33,239 bases of DNA from NCBI GenBank assembly GCA_016185145.1, contig JACPOB010000123.1, forward strand, positions 1-33,239. The letters are read 5' to 3'. Position numbers and translations under genes: made by a program. This DNA is from Rhodospirillales bacterium (GTDB lineage Bacteria > Pseudomonadota > Alphaproteobacteria > Reyranellales > Reyranellaceae). Below the pieces are notes generated by a model that made no database searches, was not told where the DNA came from, and was given only the letters and a program-made list of their open reading frames with translations. Shown here one piece after another: positions 16,677 through 24,726 of this stretch. Each line of letters opens with the position of its first letter. The stretch's first letter is position 1.

Positions 16677-17456
16677 TCACAGCGCCGTCATGCCGCCGTC
16701 GACGAACAGCAGGGCGCCGGTGACGTAGGAGGCATCGTCGGAGGCCAGAAAAAGGATTGCGGCGGCGACCTCGTCGGCCCTGCCCGGGCGCTTCAGCATG
16801 GTGCCTCGTGCCGCCTGGGCGTTGTATTGCTCGATGGTCTCGCCAGCCGCCGCGATGCGGCGCTCATGGAACGGCGTGAAGATCGGCCCCGGACCGACGG
16901 CGTTCACGCGAATGCCCTCCGACGAGTGGTCGGCGGCGAGCGCCCGCGTCAGGCCCGCGATTGCGGCCTTGGTCGTGTCATACTGCAGGTTGCCGCCGCC
17001 TGCGACGACGGAACGGACGGAGGCGACGTTGACGATGGCGCCGCCCCTATCGCGCCCCTGGTCGAGGCGCATCAGCGGAACGGCCGCCTTGGCGCAGAAG
17101 ACGTAGCTCATCAGGTTGACGCCGAGGATCTCGTTCCAGCTCGCCGCGCTCGCCTCGTCGACCTTCTCGTATTTGCGGATGCCGGCATTGTTGATGAGGA
17201 TGTCGAGGCGCCCGAACTGCTGCGCCGCACCGTTGACGAAGGCGAGGCATGCGGCCTCGGAACCAACGTCAGCCTGCGTGAAGGCGACCTTGGCGCCGGT
17301 GGCCTCGAGTTCGGTCGCCACGCGGCGGCCGCGGTCGCCGTCGCGATCGCAGAACGCCACGCTCGCGCCCTCGGCGACGAAACGCCTGACCGTCGCCTCG
17401 CCGATTCCCGATGCCCCACCCGTCACCGCGGCGACCTTGCCGTCGAGCCTTCCCAT
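16677..17456 (-). CDS. Short-chain dehydrogenase/reductase (SDR)
   Basis: 259 residues, classical SDR. Cofactor motif TGGASGIGE near the N-terminus, acidic D in FCDRDGD (NAD preference), ADV after strand 4, NNAG near residue 90, catalytic Ser in NVASVRS and YDTTK as the Tyr-Lys pair. The C-terminus VTGALLFVDGGMTAL is the normal family ending. I chose the ATG at 17456 because AAGGA stands eight bases upstream; a GTG two codons earlier is too close to it. The substrate cannot be told. It probably forms an operon with the DsbA-like gene below and perhaps the VOC gene above (49-base gap). Confidence 0.9.
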   Translation of the reverse strand: MGRLDGKVAAVTGGASGIGEATVRRFVAEGASVAFCDRDGDRGRRVATELEATGAKVAFTQADVGSEAACLAFVNGAAQQFGRLDILINNAGIRKYEKVDEASAASWNEILGVNLMSYVFCAKAAVPLMRLDQGRDRGGAIVNVASVRSVVAGGGNLQYDTTKAAIAGLTRALAADHSSEGIRVNAVGPGPIFTPFHERRIAAAGETIEQYNAQAARGTMLKRPGRADEVAAAILFLASDDASYVTGALLFVDGGMTAL

Positions 17457-17505
17457 GTTCACCGTCCTTCATTGCAAAGTTAGCGTCATTGTCGTCGTAT
17501 TGCGC

Positions 17506-17943
17506 TCAGCTGAGTTCCTGGGCGAGTCCGATGAGAAGCCCTTCAGGCCCGCGGATGTAGCAGAGCCGATACGCGTCCTTATATTGGACGACTTCGCCCA
17601 CGAGCTGTGCGCCGCGCTTGCGGAGCCTTTCGAGCGTCTCGTCGATGTCGTCGACGGCGAACATGACGCGGAGGTAGCCTAGAGCGTTGACCGGGGCGTT
17701 GCGGTGATCCGCGACGGCAGGCGGCGTGAGGAAGCGGGACAGCTCGAGCCGGCCGTGGCCGTCCGGCGTGCGCATCATGGCAATCTCGACGCGCTGATCG
17801 CCCAGCCCAGTGACACGTCCGGCCCATTCTCCTTCGATCGTGGCCCGCCCTTCGAGCTCGAGGCCGAGCTCGCGAAAGAAATCGATCGTCCCTCCGAGGT
17901 CTTCGACGACGATTCCTACGTTGTCCATCCGTTTGAGCGCCAT
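17506..17943 (-). CDS. VOC (glyoxalase/dioxygenase fold) family protein
   Basis: 145 residues from the ATG at 17943. Two beta-alpha-beta modules are visible: MDNVGIVVEDLGGTIDFFRELGLELEG, and LGYLRVMFAVDDIDETLERLRKRGAQLVGEV. The ending RLCYIRGPEGLLIGLAQEL carries the usual metal-site Glu. The family contains glyoxalase I, epimerases, ring-cleavage dioxygenases and resistance proteins, so the reaction is open. An upstream in-frame ATG at 17985 would overlap the neighbouring SDR stop and adds residues unlike the family start. Confidence 0.85.
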   Translation of the reverse strand: MALKRMDNVGIVVEDLGGTIDFFRELGLELEGRATIEGEWAGRVTGLGDQRVEIAMMRTPDGHGRLELSRFLTPPAVADHRNAPVNALGYLRVMFAVDDIDETLERLRKRGAQLVGEVVQYKDAYRLCYIRGPEGLLIGLAQELS

Positions 17944-17966
17944 GCGTCCAACCTGCAAGGTGTCGT

Positions 17967-18800
17967 CTAGTACGACGTCGTCCAACGGGTCTCGAGCGCC
18001 GCCTCGATACGGCGGTGCCGCGCCCTGATCACGTCGGCCGGCACGGCGCTGACGAAGGCGTAGAAGGTCCCGTTGCGGATCGCATCGAGCACCCGCTCGC
18101 CGACCAGCTTCGGGTCGATGCCGGTCCGCGCCAGACGCTCCCCCAGGACCGCCTCGTCGGTCGGGCGCACCTGCGGGCCGCCGAGGTGATCAGGGCGGTT
18201 GCGCGAGCCTAGCGCAATGTTGGTGGCGATCGGACCGGGACACAGCGCGGTCACGCCGACATTCGTGCCTTCAAGCTCGTGCTCCAGCGCCTCCGACAGC
18301 GACAGCACGGCGTACTTGCTCATCGAGTACGGACCCTGATTGGTGCCGCGGCGGTTCTGCGTGGCGGCGACCGAGGCGGTGTTGACGATGTGCCCGGCTT
18401 CGCCGTGCTTCAGGATCGCCGGCACGAAGTGGCGGATGCCGTGGATGACGCCCCAGACATTGACGCCGATCACGAACGCCCAGTCGGCCGCCGACACATC
18501 CACCAGCCGGGTGCCGTGCATCGGCACGCCGGCATTGTTGCAGGCGATGTGGAGCTTGCCGAAGCGACGCTTCCTGCTTCGCGCTGACGCGCTTCGCAGG
18601 ACAGGCCTTGGCCTGCGAAGCGCGCAGCGCGAAGCAGGCTTGTTGGTGCCGGACAGGCGATGCGCTGCATGCTCCACCGCGTCCTTCTGGATGTCGGCCA
18701 TCACCACGTTGGCGCCGGCTTCGGCAAGGGCCGTGGCGATGCCGAGGCCGATGCCCGAGGCCGCGCCGGTGACGATGGCTGTCTTGCCTGAAAATTCCAT
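17967..18800 (-). CDS. SDR with a palindromic repeat inside the reading frame
   Basis: 277 residues from the ATG at 18800, with GGAGG nine bases upstream. The cofactor motif TGAASGIGLGIA, D in MADIQKD, NNAGV, NTASVAA and YSMSKYA are all present, as is a normal C-terminal half. Residues 55-76 are encoded by a 66-bp palindrome (18573-18638) and read as an Arg/Ser/Ala-rich string. In other SDRs this region holds strand 4 and the DV pair that binds the adenine ring; I cannot find it here. The frame is intact and the overall spacing to RFGKLHI is near normal, so the repeat seems to have replaced native sequence. Cofactor binding may be damaged. Confidence 0.82.
   Translation of the reverse strand: MEFSGKTAIVTGAASGIGLGIATALAEAGANVVMADIQKDAVEHAAHRLSGTNKPASRCALRRPRPVLRSASARSRKRRFGKLHIACNNAGVPMHGTRLVDVSAADWAFVIGVNVWGVIHGIRHFVPAILKHGEAGHIVNTASVAATQNRRGTNQGPYSMSKYAVLSLSEALEHELEGTNVGVTALCPGPIATNIALGSRNRPDHLGGPQVRPTDEAVLGERLARTGIDPKLVGERVLDAIRNGTFYAFVSAVPADVIRARHRRIEAALETRWTTSY
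18573..18638. repeat. 66-bp imperfect palindrome within an SDR gene
   Basis: The left arm (18573-18600) and right arm (18612-18638) are reverse complements except for one extra A in the left arm. A second small hairpin, CAGGCC-TT-GGCCTG, lies at the centre (18602-18615). The length is a multiple of three and no stop codon falls in the gene's frame. It resembles the palindromic elements that bacteria carry in intergenic regions, but this one is inside a coding sequence. Confidence 0.88.
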
Positions 18801-18845
18801 GGCCAATGACCTCCAGAAGCGCCGCGGCGCGCACGTTGATCCGTG

Positions 18846-20042
18846 CTAGACGACTCCCTCCTGGCGCAGGCGCTTCGCCTCGTCGGGCTCGACCCCGCAC
18901 AGGGATTCAAGCAGGACGTCGGTGTGCTCGCCCAGCAGGGGCGGACGGCTGACCGCGACTGGCGAATCCGACAATTTGATCGGGCAGCCGACCGTCTGGT
19001 AGGTACCGCGGGTCGGGTAATCCACGTCGACGATCATCTCGCGCGCCCTGAGATGCGGATCGGCCAGCACCTCGCCGGTGTCCTGGCAGGCGCCACAGGG
19101 AACGCCCGCATCGCCCATCAGGCGCATGACGTCGTGCTTGCTGTGCTGGCGCGTCCACGCCTCGATGATCGCGTTGAGCTCCGTCCGATTGTCCCAGCGC
19201 GTTTCCACGGTCTTGAAGCGCGGGTCCTCGGTCAACTCCGGCTGCCCCAGCACTTTCGTCACCGCCGGCCACATCTGCTGCTGGGCGTAAATGTAGACGT
19301 AGTCGTTCGGGCCGCCCGGCGCGCAGGCGTAGGTCGTGCCGGGCACGTTGCGCCCGAGCTGATTGCCGGTGCGCGGGCTTGGACCGCCGAAGCGCTGATG
19401 GTCGCGCAGGCTCACCCGCACCAGGTTGACGACCGCGTCCTGCATGGACACCTCGACGTGCTGGCCGCGGCCGGTCGCATGGCGCTGCTGCAGCGCCGCC
19501 AGGATGCCGATCGCCATGTGCATGCCGGTGCCGGAATCCCCGATCGCCGGATAGACGTAGGTCGGCGGATTTTCGGGGAAGCCGGTGACGCTCATCGCCC
19601 CGCCCATGGCCTGGGCGACCGGCTCGAAGCTCTTGAAGCCGCTGTAGGGCCCGTAGGTGCCGAAGCCCTTGATGGTGGCGTAGATCAGCCGCGGGTTGAT
19701 CTTGCTGAGCGCCTCGTAGCCGAGCCCGAGGCGATCGAGCGCGCCCGGCCCGAAATTCTCCACCAGCACGTCCGACTGGGCGATCACCTTCCGGAACAGG
19801 TCCTTGCCTTCGTCGGTCTTGAGATTGAGCGTCAGGCTGCGCTTGTTGGCGTTCAGGATCAGGAAGAACAGGCTGTCGCTGTTCTTCTGGTCGCGCAGGT
19901 TCGTCCGCGCAATGTCGCCGCCCTTGGGCTCCTCGAGCTTGATCACGTCGGCCCCGAGGAAGCCCAGGATCTGGGTGCAGGCGGGCCCCGCCTGGTTGTG
20001 CGTCATGTCGATGATGCGGACGCCTGACAACGCCTGGTCCAT
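18846..20042 (-). CDS. Formyl-CoA:oxalate CoA-transferase-like protein (class III)
   Basis: 398 residues, CaiB/BaiF family. Close in layout to Oxalobacter Frc: THNQAGPACTQ places Gln at residue 17, NKRSLTLNLKT and LVENFGPGALDRLGLGYE follow, and the catalytic Asp is residue 169 in AIGDSGTGMHMAIG. These three match the Frc numbering I remember. SMQDAVVNLVRV and PLLGEHTDVLL are also typical. Frc itself is about 428 residues; this one lacks part of a glycine-rich insertion, so another dicarboxylate may be the substrate. No oxalyl-CoA decarboxylase is in the window. AGGAG sits upstream of the ATG. Confidence 0.85.
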   Translation of the reverse strand: MDQALSGVRIIDMTHNQAGPACTQILGFLGADVIKLEEPKGGDIARTNLRDQKNSDSLFFLILNANKRSLTLNLKTDEGKDLFRKVIAQSDVLVENFGPGALDRLGLGYEALSKINPRLIYATIKGFGTYGPYSGFKSFEPVAQAMGGAMSVTGFPENPPTYVYPAIGDSGTGMHMAIGILAALQQRHATGRGQHVEVSMQDAVVNLVRVSLRDHQRFGGPSPRTGNQLGRNVPGTTYACAPGGPNDYVYIYAQQQMWPAVTKVLGQPELTEDPRFKTVETRWDNRTELNAIIEAWTRQHSKHDVMRLMGDAGVPCGACQDTGEVLADPHLRAREMIVDVDYPTRGTYQTVGCPIKLSDSPVAVSRPPLLGEHTDVLLESLCGVEPDEAKRLRQEGVV

Positions 20043-20127
20043 GGTCGCGCTCCTTCTCCCCGCAGCCGCTCATGCTAGTCGGAAGACCGCTGGCGATCAC
20101 CCCCTTGATGGCAATCCGTGCGCTGGA

Positions 20128-21096
20128 TCAGGTCGGCGCCGGGATGTTCGCCGTCTTGATCACCTTGCGCCAGCGCTCCGTCTCGGACGCCAGGCGCTTG
20201 GCGTAGGCCTCGGGCGTGCCGCCGGTGGGGATGTAGCCCAGGCCGGTCAGGCGCTCGCGGACGCTCTCGACCTTGAGCGCCGCGTTGATGGCGGCGTTCC
20301 ACGAGGCGATGACGTCGGCCGGCGTGCCGGCGGTGGTGGCGACACCGAAATAGACGGCCGCTTCGAGCTCCGGCATGCCGAGCTCGGCGGCGGTCGGCAC
20401 GCTCGAGACGTTGGCGACGCGCTTAGGCGCGCCGCAGATCAGGCCGCGCATCGTGCCGGCGTTGATCTGCGCATCGACCGGCGTGGTGACATCGACGAAC
20501 GCCGGGACGTGACCGGCGACGGCATCGCGCAACGCCTCGGCGGCGGCCTTGTAGGGGATGTGCTGCAGCTTGCCGTTGGTCCGGGTGCTTATGAGCTCGC
20601 CCCACAGATGGGGCAGGCCGCCGGTGCTCGAGGTCGAGTAGTTGACCGGGCCGGGCTGGGCCTTCACCCATTCGAGGAACTCGGGGAAGGTCTTGGCCGG
20701 GTTCTTGGCATTGACCGCCAGCACGCACGGGATGTCGGCGAGCTGCGACACCGTCGCGAGGTCCTTCTGGGGGTCGATCGGCAATTGCATGTTGAAGGCG
20801 GGCAGCAGCGCCGCGGTCGTCGTCATCAGCAGCAGGCTGTTGCCGTCGGCCTTGCTCTTGGCGACGTTGACCATGCCGACCATCGTGCCGCCGCCCGGCC
20901 GGTTCTCGACGACGATCGTCTTGCCGGTGTCGCTCGCCATGCGTTCAGCGAGGACCCGCGCGGAAGTGTCGGTCGAGCCGCCCGGACCGTAGGGAACGAC
21001 CAGGCGGACCGTGCTGCCGGGACCCTGGGCGGAGACGGCGCCCGGCAGGGTGAGGGTGGCGATCGTGCCAGCGACGACGGCGCGGCGATTGAGCAT
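20128..21096 (-). CDS. Bug-type tripartite tricarboxylate transporter binding protein
   Basis: 322 residues. Periplasmic binding protein of the TctC/Bug family, which captures carboxylates. The signal peptide is residues 1-23 (MLNRRAVVAGTIATLTLPGAVSA). Family motifs: VRLVVPYGPGGSTDTSARVLAERM, IVVENRPGGGTMVGM, YSTSSTGGLPHLWGELI, HIPYKAAAEALRDAVAGHV and VPTAAELGMPE. TctA/TctB membrane partners are absent, which is common for Bug proteins. It lies 85 bases upstream of the CoA-transferase gene in the same direction, so the two may handle the same acid. Confidence 0.93.
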   Translation of the reverse strand: MLNRRAVVAGTIATLTLPGAVSAQGPGSTVRLVVPYGPGGSTDTSARVLAERMASDTGKTIVVENRPGGGTMVGMVNVAKSKADGNSLLLMTTTAALLPAFNMQLPIDPQKDLATVSQLADIPCVLAVNAKNPAKTFPEFLEWVKAQPGPVNYSTSSTGGLPHLWGELISTRTNGKLQHIPYKAAAEALRDAVAGHVPAFVDVTTPVDAQINAGTMRGLICGAPKRVANVSSVPTAAELGMPELEAAVYFGVATTAGTPADVIASWNAAINAALKVESVRERLTGLGYIPTGGTPEAYAKRLASETERWRKVIKTANIPAPT

Positions 21097-21254
21097 GTCG
21101 TTCCTCTTCGATGTTTCGGCAGCAACCTAGGACCCGCGGTCGGCCCGCGGAAGCAAAGTGGTCGTCGTCGGATCGCCAGCCGAACGACGAGGTCGAAGAT
21201 TCTCGCGCGGCGTCTGCTAGAGTCCGATAGGCGAGAGAGAAGGAGAGACCCCCA

Positions 21255-21611
21255 ATGATACCGAGCCGTGTCGTCTCTGGCGCGCTGCTGATCCTTCTTC
21301 CTACGGTGGCCGTCGCGCAGGACTTCACCGCCAGGTTCTGGCTGGCCGGCTTGCCGAAGAATGCCGTGGACTGCATGGCGTTCGATCCGCAGTTCACCCG
21401 CGAACACACGCTCACGGTCAAGGACGGCCGTGCCACCCTGACCTCACCGGGCGGCATCCAGACGAGCCTCAAACCCGTGAAGCCGGGCGTCTACGAGGAG
21501 GAGACCGATCTCGACGCCCTGCAGCTCAAGGTCGTCGCCGATCTCAACGACAAGACACTGACCGTCAGCGACAAGTACATCGGCTGCTGGTGGACGGCGA
21601 AGTGGAATTAG
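21255..21611 (+). CDS. Small exported protein, function unknown
   Basis: 118 residues with a signal peptide ending near AVA-QDFTAR (residues 1-21). The mature part is mostly beta-strand-like (ARFWLAGLPKNAVDC, TLTVKDGRATLTSPGG, KTLTVSDKYIGCWWTAKWN) with two Cys that could pair. A purine-rich ribosome site (GAGAAGGAGAGA) lies ahead of the ATG. I do not recognise a family. It is transcribed away from the Bug gene. Confidence 0.75.
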   Translation: MIPSRVVSGALLILLPTVAVAQDFTARFWLAGLPKNAVDCMAFDPQFTREHTLTVKDGRATLTSPGGIQTSLKPVKPGVYEEETDLDALQLKVVADLNDKTLTVSDKYIGCWWTAKWN

Positions 21612-21620
21612 ACTCTTTGC

Positions 21621-21648
21621 TTGACATGAGACATTTGTCTCATTAAAA
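21621..21648 (+). promoter_or_regulatory. Promoter of the SnoaL/TetR operon
   Basis: A consensus -35 box TTGACA (21621-21626) and an A/T-rich -10 region TTAAAA (21643-21648) are 16 bases apart. The space between them is filled exactly by an inverted repeat. Confidence 0.7.
21626..21643. promoter_or_regulatory. Candidate TetR operator
   Basis: ATGAGACA-TT-TGTCTCAT: eight-base arms that are exact reverse complements. It lies between the -35 and -10 boxes, the usual position for a TetR-type repressor site. The TetR gene is the second gene of the operon, so autoregulation is the simplest reading. Confidence 0.8.
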
Positions 21649-21680
21649 GCCTCTCATCGCACGACGAGGAGAGGCGGATC

Positions 21681-22115
21681 ATGGCGCTCAGCCGCAAGGA
21701 CATGGACCGGAAGATGGATGAGCACTTCCATTTCGAGGCGACCGACGACGTCGACGGCGTCCTGAGGACTTTGTCCGACGATGTCGAGCACGACATCGTC
21801 GGCTGGCCGACGGGGCCGACCAGGGGTCGAGGTGCGGCGCGTGGCTTCTACGAGGCGCTGTTCACCGACCTTGCCGACGGCAAGGTGGAATGCACCAGGC
21901 GGCTCTACGGCGACGACTTCCTGGTCGACGAATCGGTGTGGAGCGGGCGGGCGGTCGGCCGTCCCTTCGGCCTGGAAGGGGGCAATCGTCCGCTGCAGTT
22001 CCGCCTGCTGCACGTCATCGAGTTCGCCGGCGCCGGCGACATCAAGCGCGAGAATGTCTGGATCGACCTGGCGTCGATCCTGCAGCAGCTGTCGCCCGCG
22101 CAAGCCAGCCGCTAG
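21681..22115 (+). CDS. SnoaL-like / NTF2-fold protein
   Basis: 144 residues of the SnoaL-like polyketide cyclase fold. Features: N-terminal helix followed by HFHFEATDDVDGVLRTLSDDVEHDIVGWPTGPTRGRGAARGFYEALF, then alternating strands ending NRPLQFRLLHVIEFAGAGDIKRENVWIDLASILQQL. This cone-shaped fold includes isomerases, cyclases and many uncharacterised small-molecule binders. A GGAGAGG ribosome site (21668-21674) precedes the ATG. The TetR gene follows after two bases. The protein may be an enzyme acting on the compound sensed by that regulator. Confidence 0.82.
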   Translation: MALSRKDMDRKMDEHFHFEATDDVDGVLRTLSDDVEHDIVGWPTGPTRGRGAARGFYEALFTDLADGKVECTRRLYGDDFLVDESVWSGRAVGRPFGLEGGNRPLQFRLLHVIEFAGAGDIKRENVWIDLASILQQLSPAQASR

Positions 22116-22117
22116 CC

Positions 22118-22717
22118 ATGGATGGCCTCTCCGGGCGCGCGAACCAGAAGCGGCGAACGCGCAAGGACCTGCTGCAGGCGGCCGCCCAGCTCATGAAGCA
22201 GGGACGCCGGCCCAGCCTCGATGAGGTGGCGGAGGCCGCGCTGGTGTCGCGCGCCACCGCCTACCGCTACTTCCCCAGCACCGACGCCCTGCTCGCCGAG
22301 GCCTCGCTCGATGTCGTGACGCCGGACGCCGCGGTGCTGTTCGCGGGCAGCGCCCCGGCTGACCCGGTGGCGCGGCTGGAGAAGGTCGACGCCGCCCTGC
22401 AAGACATGATGCTGGCGAACGAGCCGGCGCTGCGGCTGATGCTCGCCAACTCGCTGCAGCGGGCCGCACGGGGAGAGGCCGAGAGCGAGACGCCGCTGCG
22501 CCAGAATCGCCGCACGCCCCTCATCGAGGCCGCGCTCGAACCGGCGCGCCGCCAGTTCAAGCCGGGCTCGCTCGACCTGCTCGCCAAGGCGCTGGCCCTG
22601 ATCGTGGGGACCGAGGCCATGGTGGTCTTCAAGGACGTGCTGCAGCTCGACGATGCGGAGGCACGCCGGGTCAAGCGCTGGGCCATCCGCGCCCTGGTCG
22701 AGGCGGCGAAGCGTTAG
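22118..22717 (+). CDS. TetR-family transcriptional regulator
   Basis: 199 residues. The N-terminal helix-turn-helix spans about residues 12-60 (RTRKDLLQAAAQLMKQ, then SLDEVAEAALVSRATAYRYFPSTDALLAEA), with the typical T-YRYF recognition helix. The rest is the helical ligand domain. It starts two bases after the SnoaL-like gene, so translation is likely coupled. The perfect inverted repeat in the operon promoter is its probable target. Codons upstream in the same frame belong to an alternate frame of the SnoaL gene. Confidence 0.9.
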   Translation: MDGLSGRANQKRRTRKDLLQAAAQLMKQGRRPSLDEVAEAALVSRATAYRYFPSTDALLAEASLDVVTPDAAVLFAGSAPADPVARLEKVDAALQDMMLANEPALRLMLANSLQRAARGEAESETPLRQNRRTPLIEAALEPARRQFKPGSLDLLAKALALIVGTEAMVVFKDVLQLDDAEARRVKRWAIRALVEAAKR

Positions 22718-22755
22718 AGCGTGGGAGCTGCCAGGGAGTGGACACAATTCATGGT

Positions 22756-22779
22756 CCTCTCCCCTGCTAGGGGGAGAGG
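22756..22779. repeat. CCTCTCCCC hairpin, dispersed intergenic type
   Basis: CCTCTCCCC and GGGGAGAGG form a perfect 9-bp stem with a six-base loop. The hairpin and the following CTAGG resemble a repeat seen between genes in Bradyrhizobium-type genomes. It lies 38 bases after the TetR stop and may end that transcript. Confidence 0.6.
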
Positions 22780-22811
22780 CTAGGCGAGGAGGCTGGGGAG
22801 GAAGTGATTTC

Positions 22812-22833
22812 GGCAGTGCGGCACCGCATTGCC
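22812..22833. repeat. Hairpin upstream of adenine deaminase
   Basis: GGCAGTGCGG, loop CA, CCGCATTGCC: 10-bp stem with one G-T pair, 30 bases before the ade start. It might be a leader structure or part of the preceding repeat. Confidence 0.45.
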
Positions 22834-22863
22834 TAAACAACGAGGCGGCTCTATCTCTTCCCA

Positions 22864-24579
22864 ATGAGAGAGCCCCTCAGCGTATCCCGGCTTGCCGACA
22901 TCATCGACCAGGCGCGCGGCAGGGCGCCGGCCGATCTGGTGATCAAGAACGTCGGCATCTTCGACCTGACCTCGGGCGATGTGGCGGTGGGCGACATCGC
23001 CATCGCCGGCGACCGCATCGTCGGAACGCTCGAGACCTACCACGGCGCCACCGAGATCGACGGGCGCGGCCTTGTCGCCGTGCCGGGCTTCATCGACAGC
23101 CATGTCCATTGCGAATCGAGCCTGGTGCCGCCGCTCGAGTTCGACCGCTGCGTGGTGCCGCGCGGCACGACGACGGCGATCTGCGATCCCCACGAGATCT
23201 GCAACGTGCTGGGCGTGCCCGGGCTGAAATTCTTCCTGGAGTGCGCCGCCGTGACGGTCATGGACCTGCGGGTGCAGCTCTCGTCCTGCGTGCCGTCGAC
23301 GCATCTCGAGACCTCGGGCGCACGGCTGGAAGCCGAGGACCTGCTGCCCTTCAAGCATCATCCCAAGGTGCTTGGGCTCGCCGAGTTCATGAACGTGCCC
23401 GGCGTGCTCAACAAGGACCCGGCGGCGCTCGCCAAGCTCGCGGCCTTCTCCGACGTGCAGATCGACGGCCATTCGCCGTTGCTGTCGTCCTACGACCTCA
23501 ACGCCTATATCGCCGCCGGCGTGCGCAACTGCCACGAGACGACCTCGGCCCACGAAGCGCGCGAGAAGCTCGCCAAGGGCATGCAGATCCTGGTGCGCGA
23601 GGGCACGGTGTCGAAGGACCTCGCCGCCCTTGCCGAGCTGATCACCACCGAGCGCGCGCCGTTCCTGGCGCTGTGCACCGACGATCGCAATCCCCTCGAC
23701 ATCGCCGAGGAAGGCCACCTCGATTACCTGATCCGCTCCGCCATCGCCCGCGGCGTGCGGCCGCTCGATGCCTATCGCGCGGCGACCTGGTCGGCGGCGC
23801 GCCACTTCGGCCTGTTCGATCGCGGCCTGGTGGCGCCCGGCCAGCGCGCCGACATCGTGCTGCTGGACGACCTCGCGACCTGCAAGGTGCATTCGGTGAT
23901 CTGCCGCGGCGCGCCGGTGACGCCGGACCGCTTCAAGGCGCGGCCCGACGTGCCGCTGGTCGGGCTCGATTCGGTGAAGCTCAAGCCCGTGACGGCGGCG
24001 ACCTTTCATATGCCGATGACGAGCCGTGGATCGATGCCGGTGATCGGCATCCGGCCGGGCCAGCTCCTCACGGATCGGCTATCGATCGACGTGGCGATCC
24101 ATGACGGCGCCTTCGCGGCCGACGTCGGGCGCGACATCCTGAAGGTGGCGGTGCTCGGCCGGCACAGCGACCACGGCGGCATCGGCCGCGGCTTCGTCAA
24201 GGGCTTCGGCATCAACCGGGGCGCCATCGCCTCGTCGATCGGCCATGACAGCCACAATGTCTGCGTCATCGGCTGCAACGACGCCGACATGGCGACGGCG
24301 GTGAACCGCCTGATCGCCCTGCGCGGCGGCTTTGCCGCGGCGGTCGGGGGAGAGGTGGCGGCCGAGCTGGCGCTGCCCATCGCCGGCCTGATGAGCGACC
24401 GGCCGTTCGAGGAGGTCGAGCACGGCCTGCGCCGGCTGCGCGATGCCGTCGTGGCCATGGGCACGACGTTGCACGAGCCGTTCCTGCAGATGGCGTTCCT
24501 GGCCCTGCCGGTGATCCCGCACCTCAAAATCACCGACATGGGGCTGGTGGACGTCGATAAGTTCGAGTTGGTGGCGTAG
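22864..24579 (+). CDS. ade: Adenine deaminase (Ade family)
   Basis: 571 residues, usual length. Hydrolyses adenine to hypoxanthine and ammonia. The N-terminus ADLVIKNVGIFDLTSGDVAVGDIAIAGDRIVG is the amidohydrolase beta domain, followed by the metal site GFIDSHVHCESS and then DPHEICNVLG. CTDDRNPLDIAEEGHLDYLIR and HSDHGGIGRGFVKGFG are specific to adenine deaminases and the C-terminal domain is present through IPHLKITDMGLVDVDKFEL. The ATG at 22864 has no clear ribosome site, though the family start fits. Together with urea uptake it fits purine and urea nitrogen scavenging. Confidence 0.95.
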   Translation: MREPLSVSRLADIIDQARGRAPADLVIKNVGIFDLTSGDVAVGDIAIAGDRIVGTLETYHGATEIDGRGLVAVPGFIDSHVHCESSLVPPLEFDRCVVPRGTTTAICDPHEICNVLGVPGLKFFLECAAVTVMDLRVQLSSCVPSTHLETSGARLEAEDLLPFKHHPKVLGLAEFMNVPGVLNKDPAALAKLAAFSDVQIDGHSPLLSSYDLNAYIAAGVRNCHETTSAHEAREKLAKGMQILVREGTVSKDLAALAELITTERAPFLALCTDDRNPLDIAEEGHLDYLIRSAIARGVRPLDAYRAATWSAARHFGLFDRGLVAPGQRADIVLLDDLATCKVHSVICRGAPVTPDRFKARPDVPLVGLDSVKLKPVTAATFHMPMTSRGSMPVIGIRPGQLLTDRLSIDVAIHDGAFAADVGRDILKVAVLGRHSDHGGIGRGFVKGFGINRGAIASSIGHDSHNVCVIGCNDADMATAVNRLIALRGGFAAAVGGEVAAELALPIAGLMSDRPFEEVEHGLRRLRDAVVAMGTTLHEPFLQMAFLALPVIPHLKITDMGLVDVDKFELVA

Positions 24580-24588
24580 CAACACAAA

Positions 24589-24703
24589 CACCTCATCCTG
24601 AGGAGCCGCGCGTAGCGCGGCGTCTCGAAGGATGGGCCACAAACAAGGTGTAGGTTGCCCACCCTTCGAGACGCGCCCTTCGGGCGCTCCTCAGGGTGAG
24701 GTG
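24589..24703. repeat. 115-bp two-part palindromic repeat
   Basis: Two imperfectly complementary halves (24589-24637 and 24657-24703) flank a 19-base loop. Each half carries its own hairpin: CCGCGCGTAGCGCGG in the left and GCGCCCTTCGGGCGC in the right. The outer ends pair as CACCTCATCCTGAGGAGC with its mirror. This type (CCTCATCCTGAGGAGC and TCTCGAAGGATG) is abundant between genes in Bradyrhizobium and relatives. It separates convergent ade and phnE. Confidence 0.85.
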
Positions 24704-24726
24704 GGAGGTGTTGCGGCCGCCCGGTG

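Noticed and set aside
18843..20027. A 394-codon open frame opposite the CoA-transferase
   Set aside because: No domain; the minus strand encodes a full Frc-like protein with Gln17 and Asp169.
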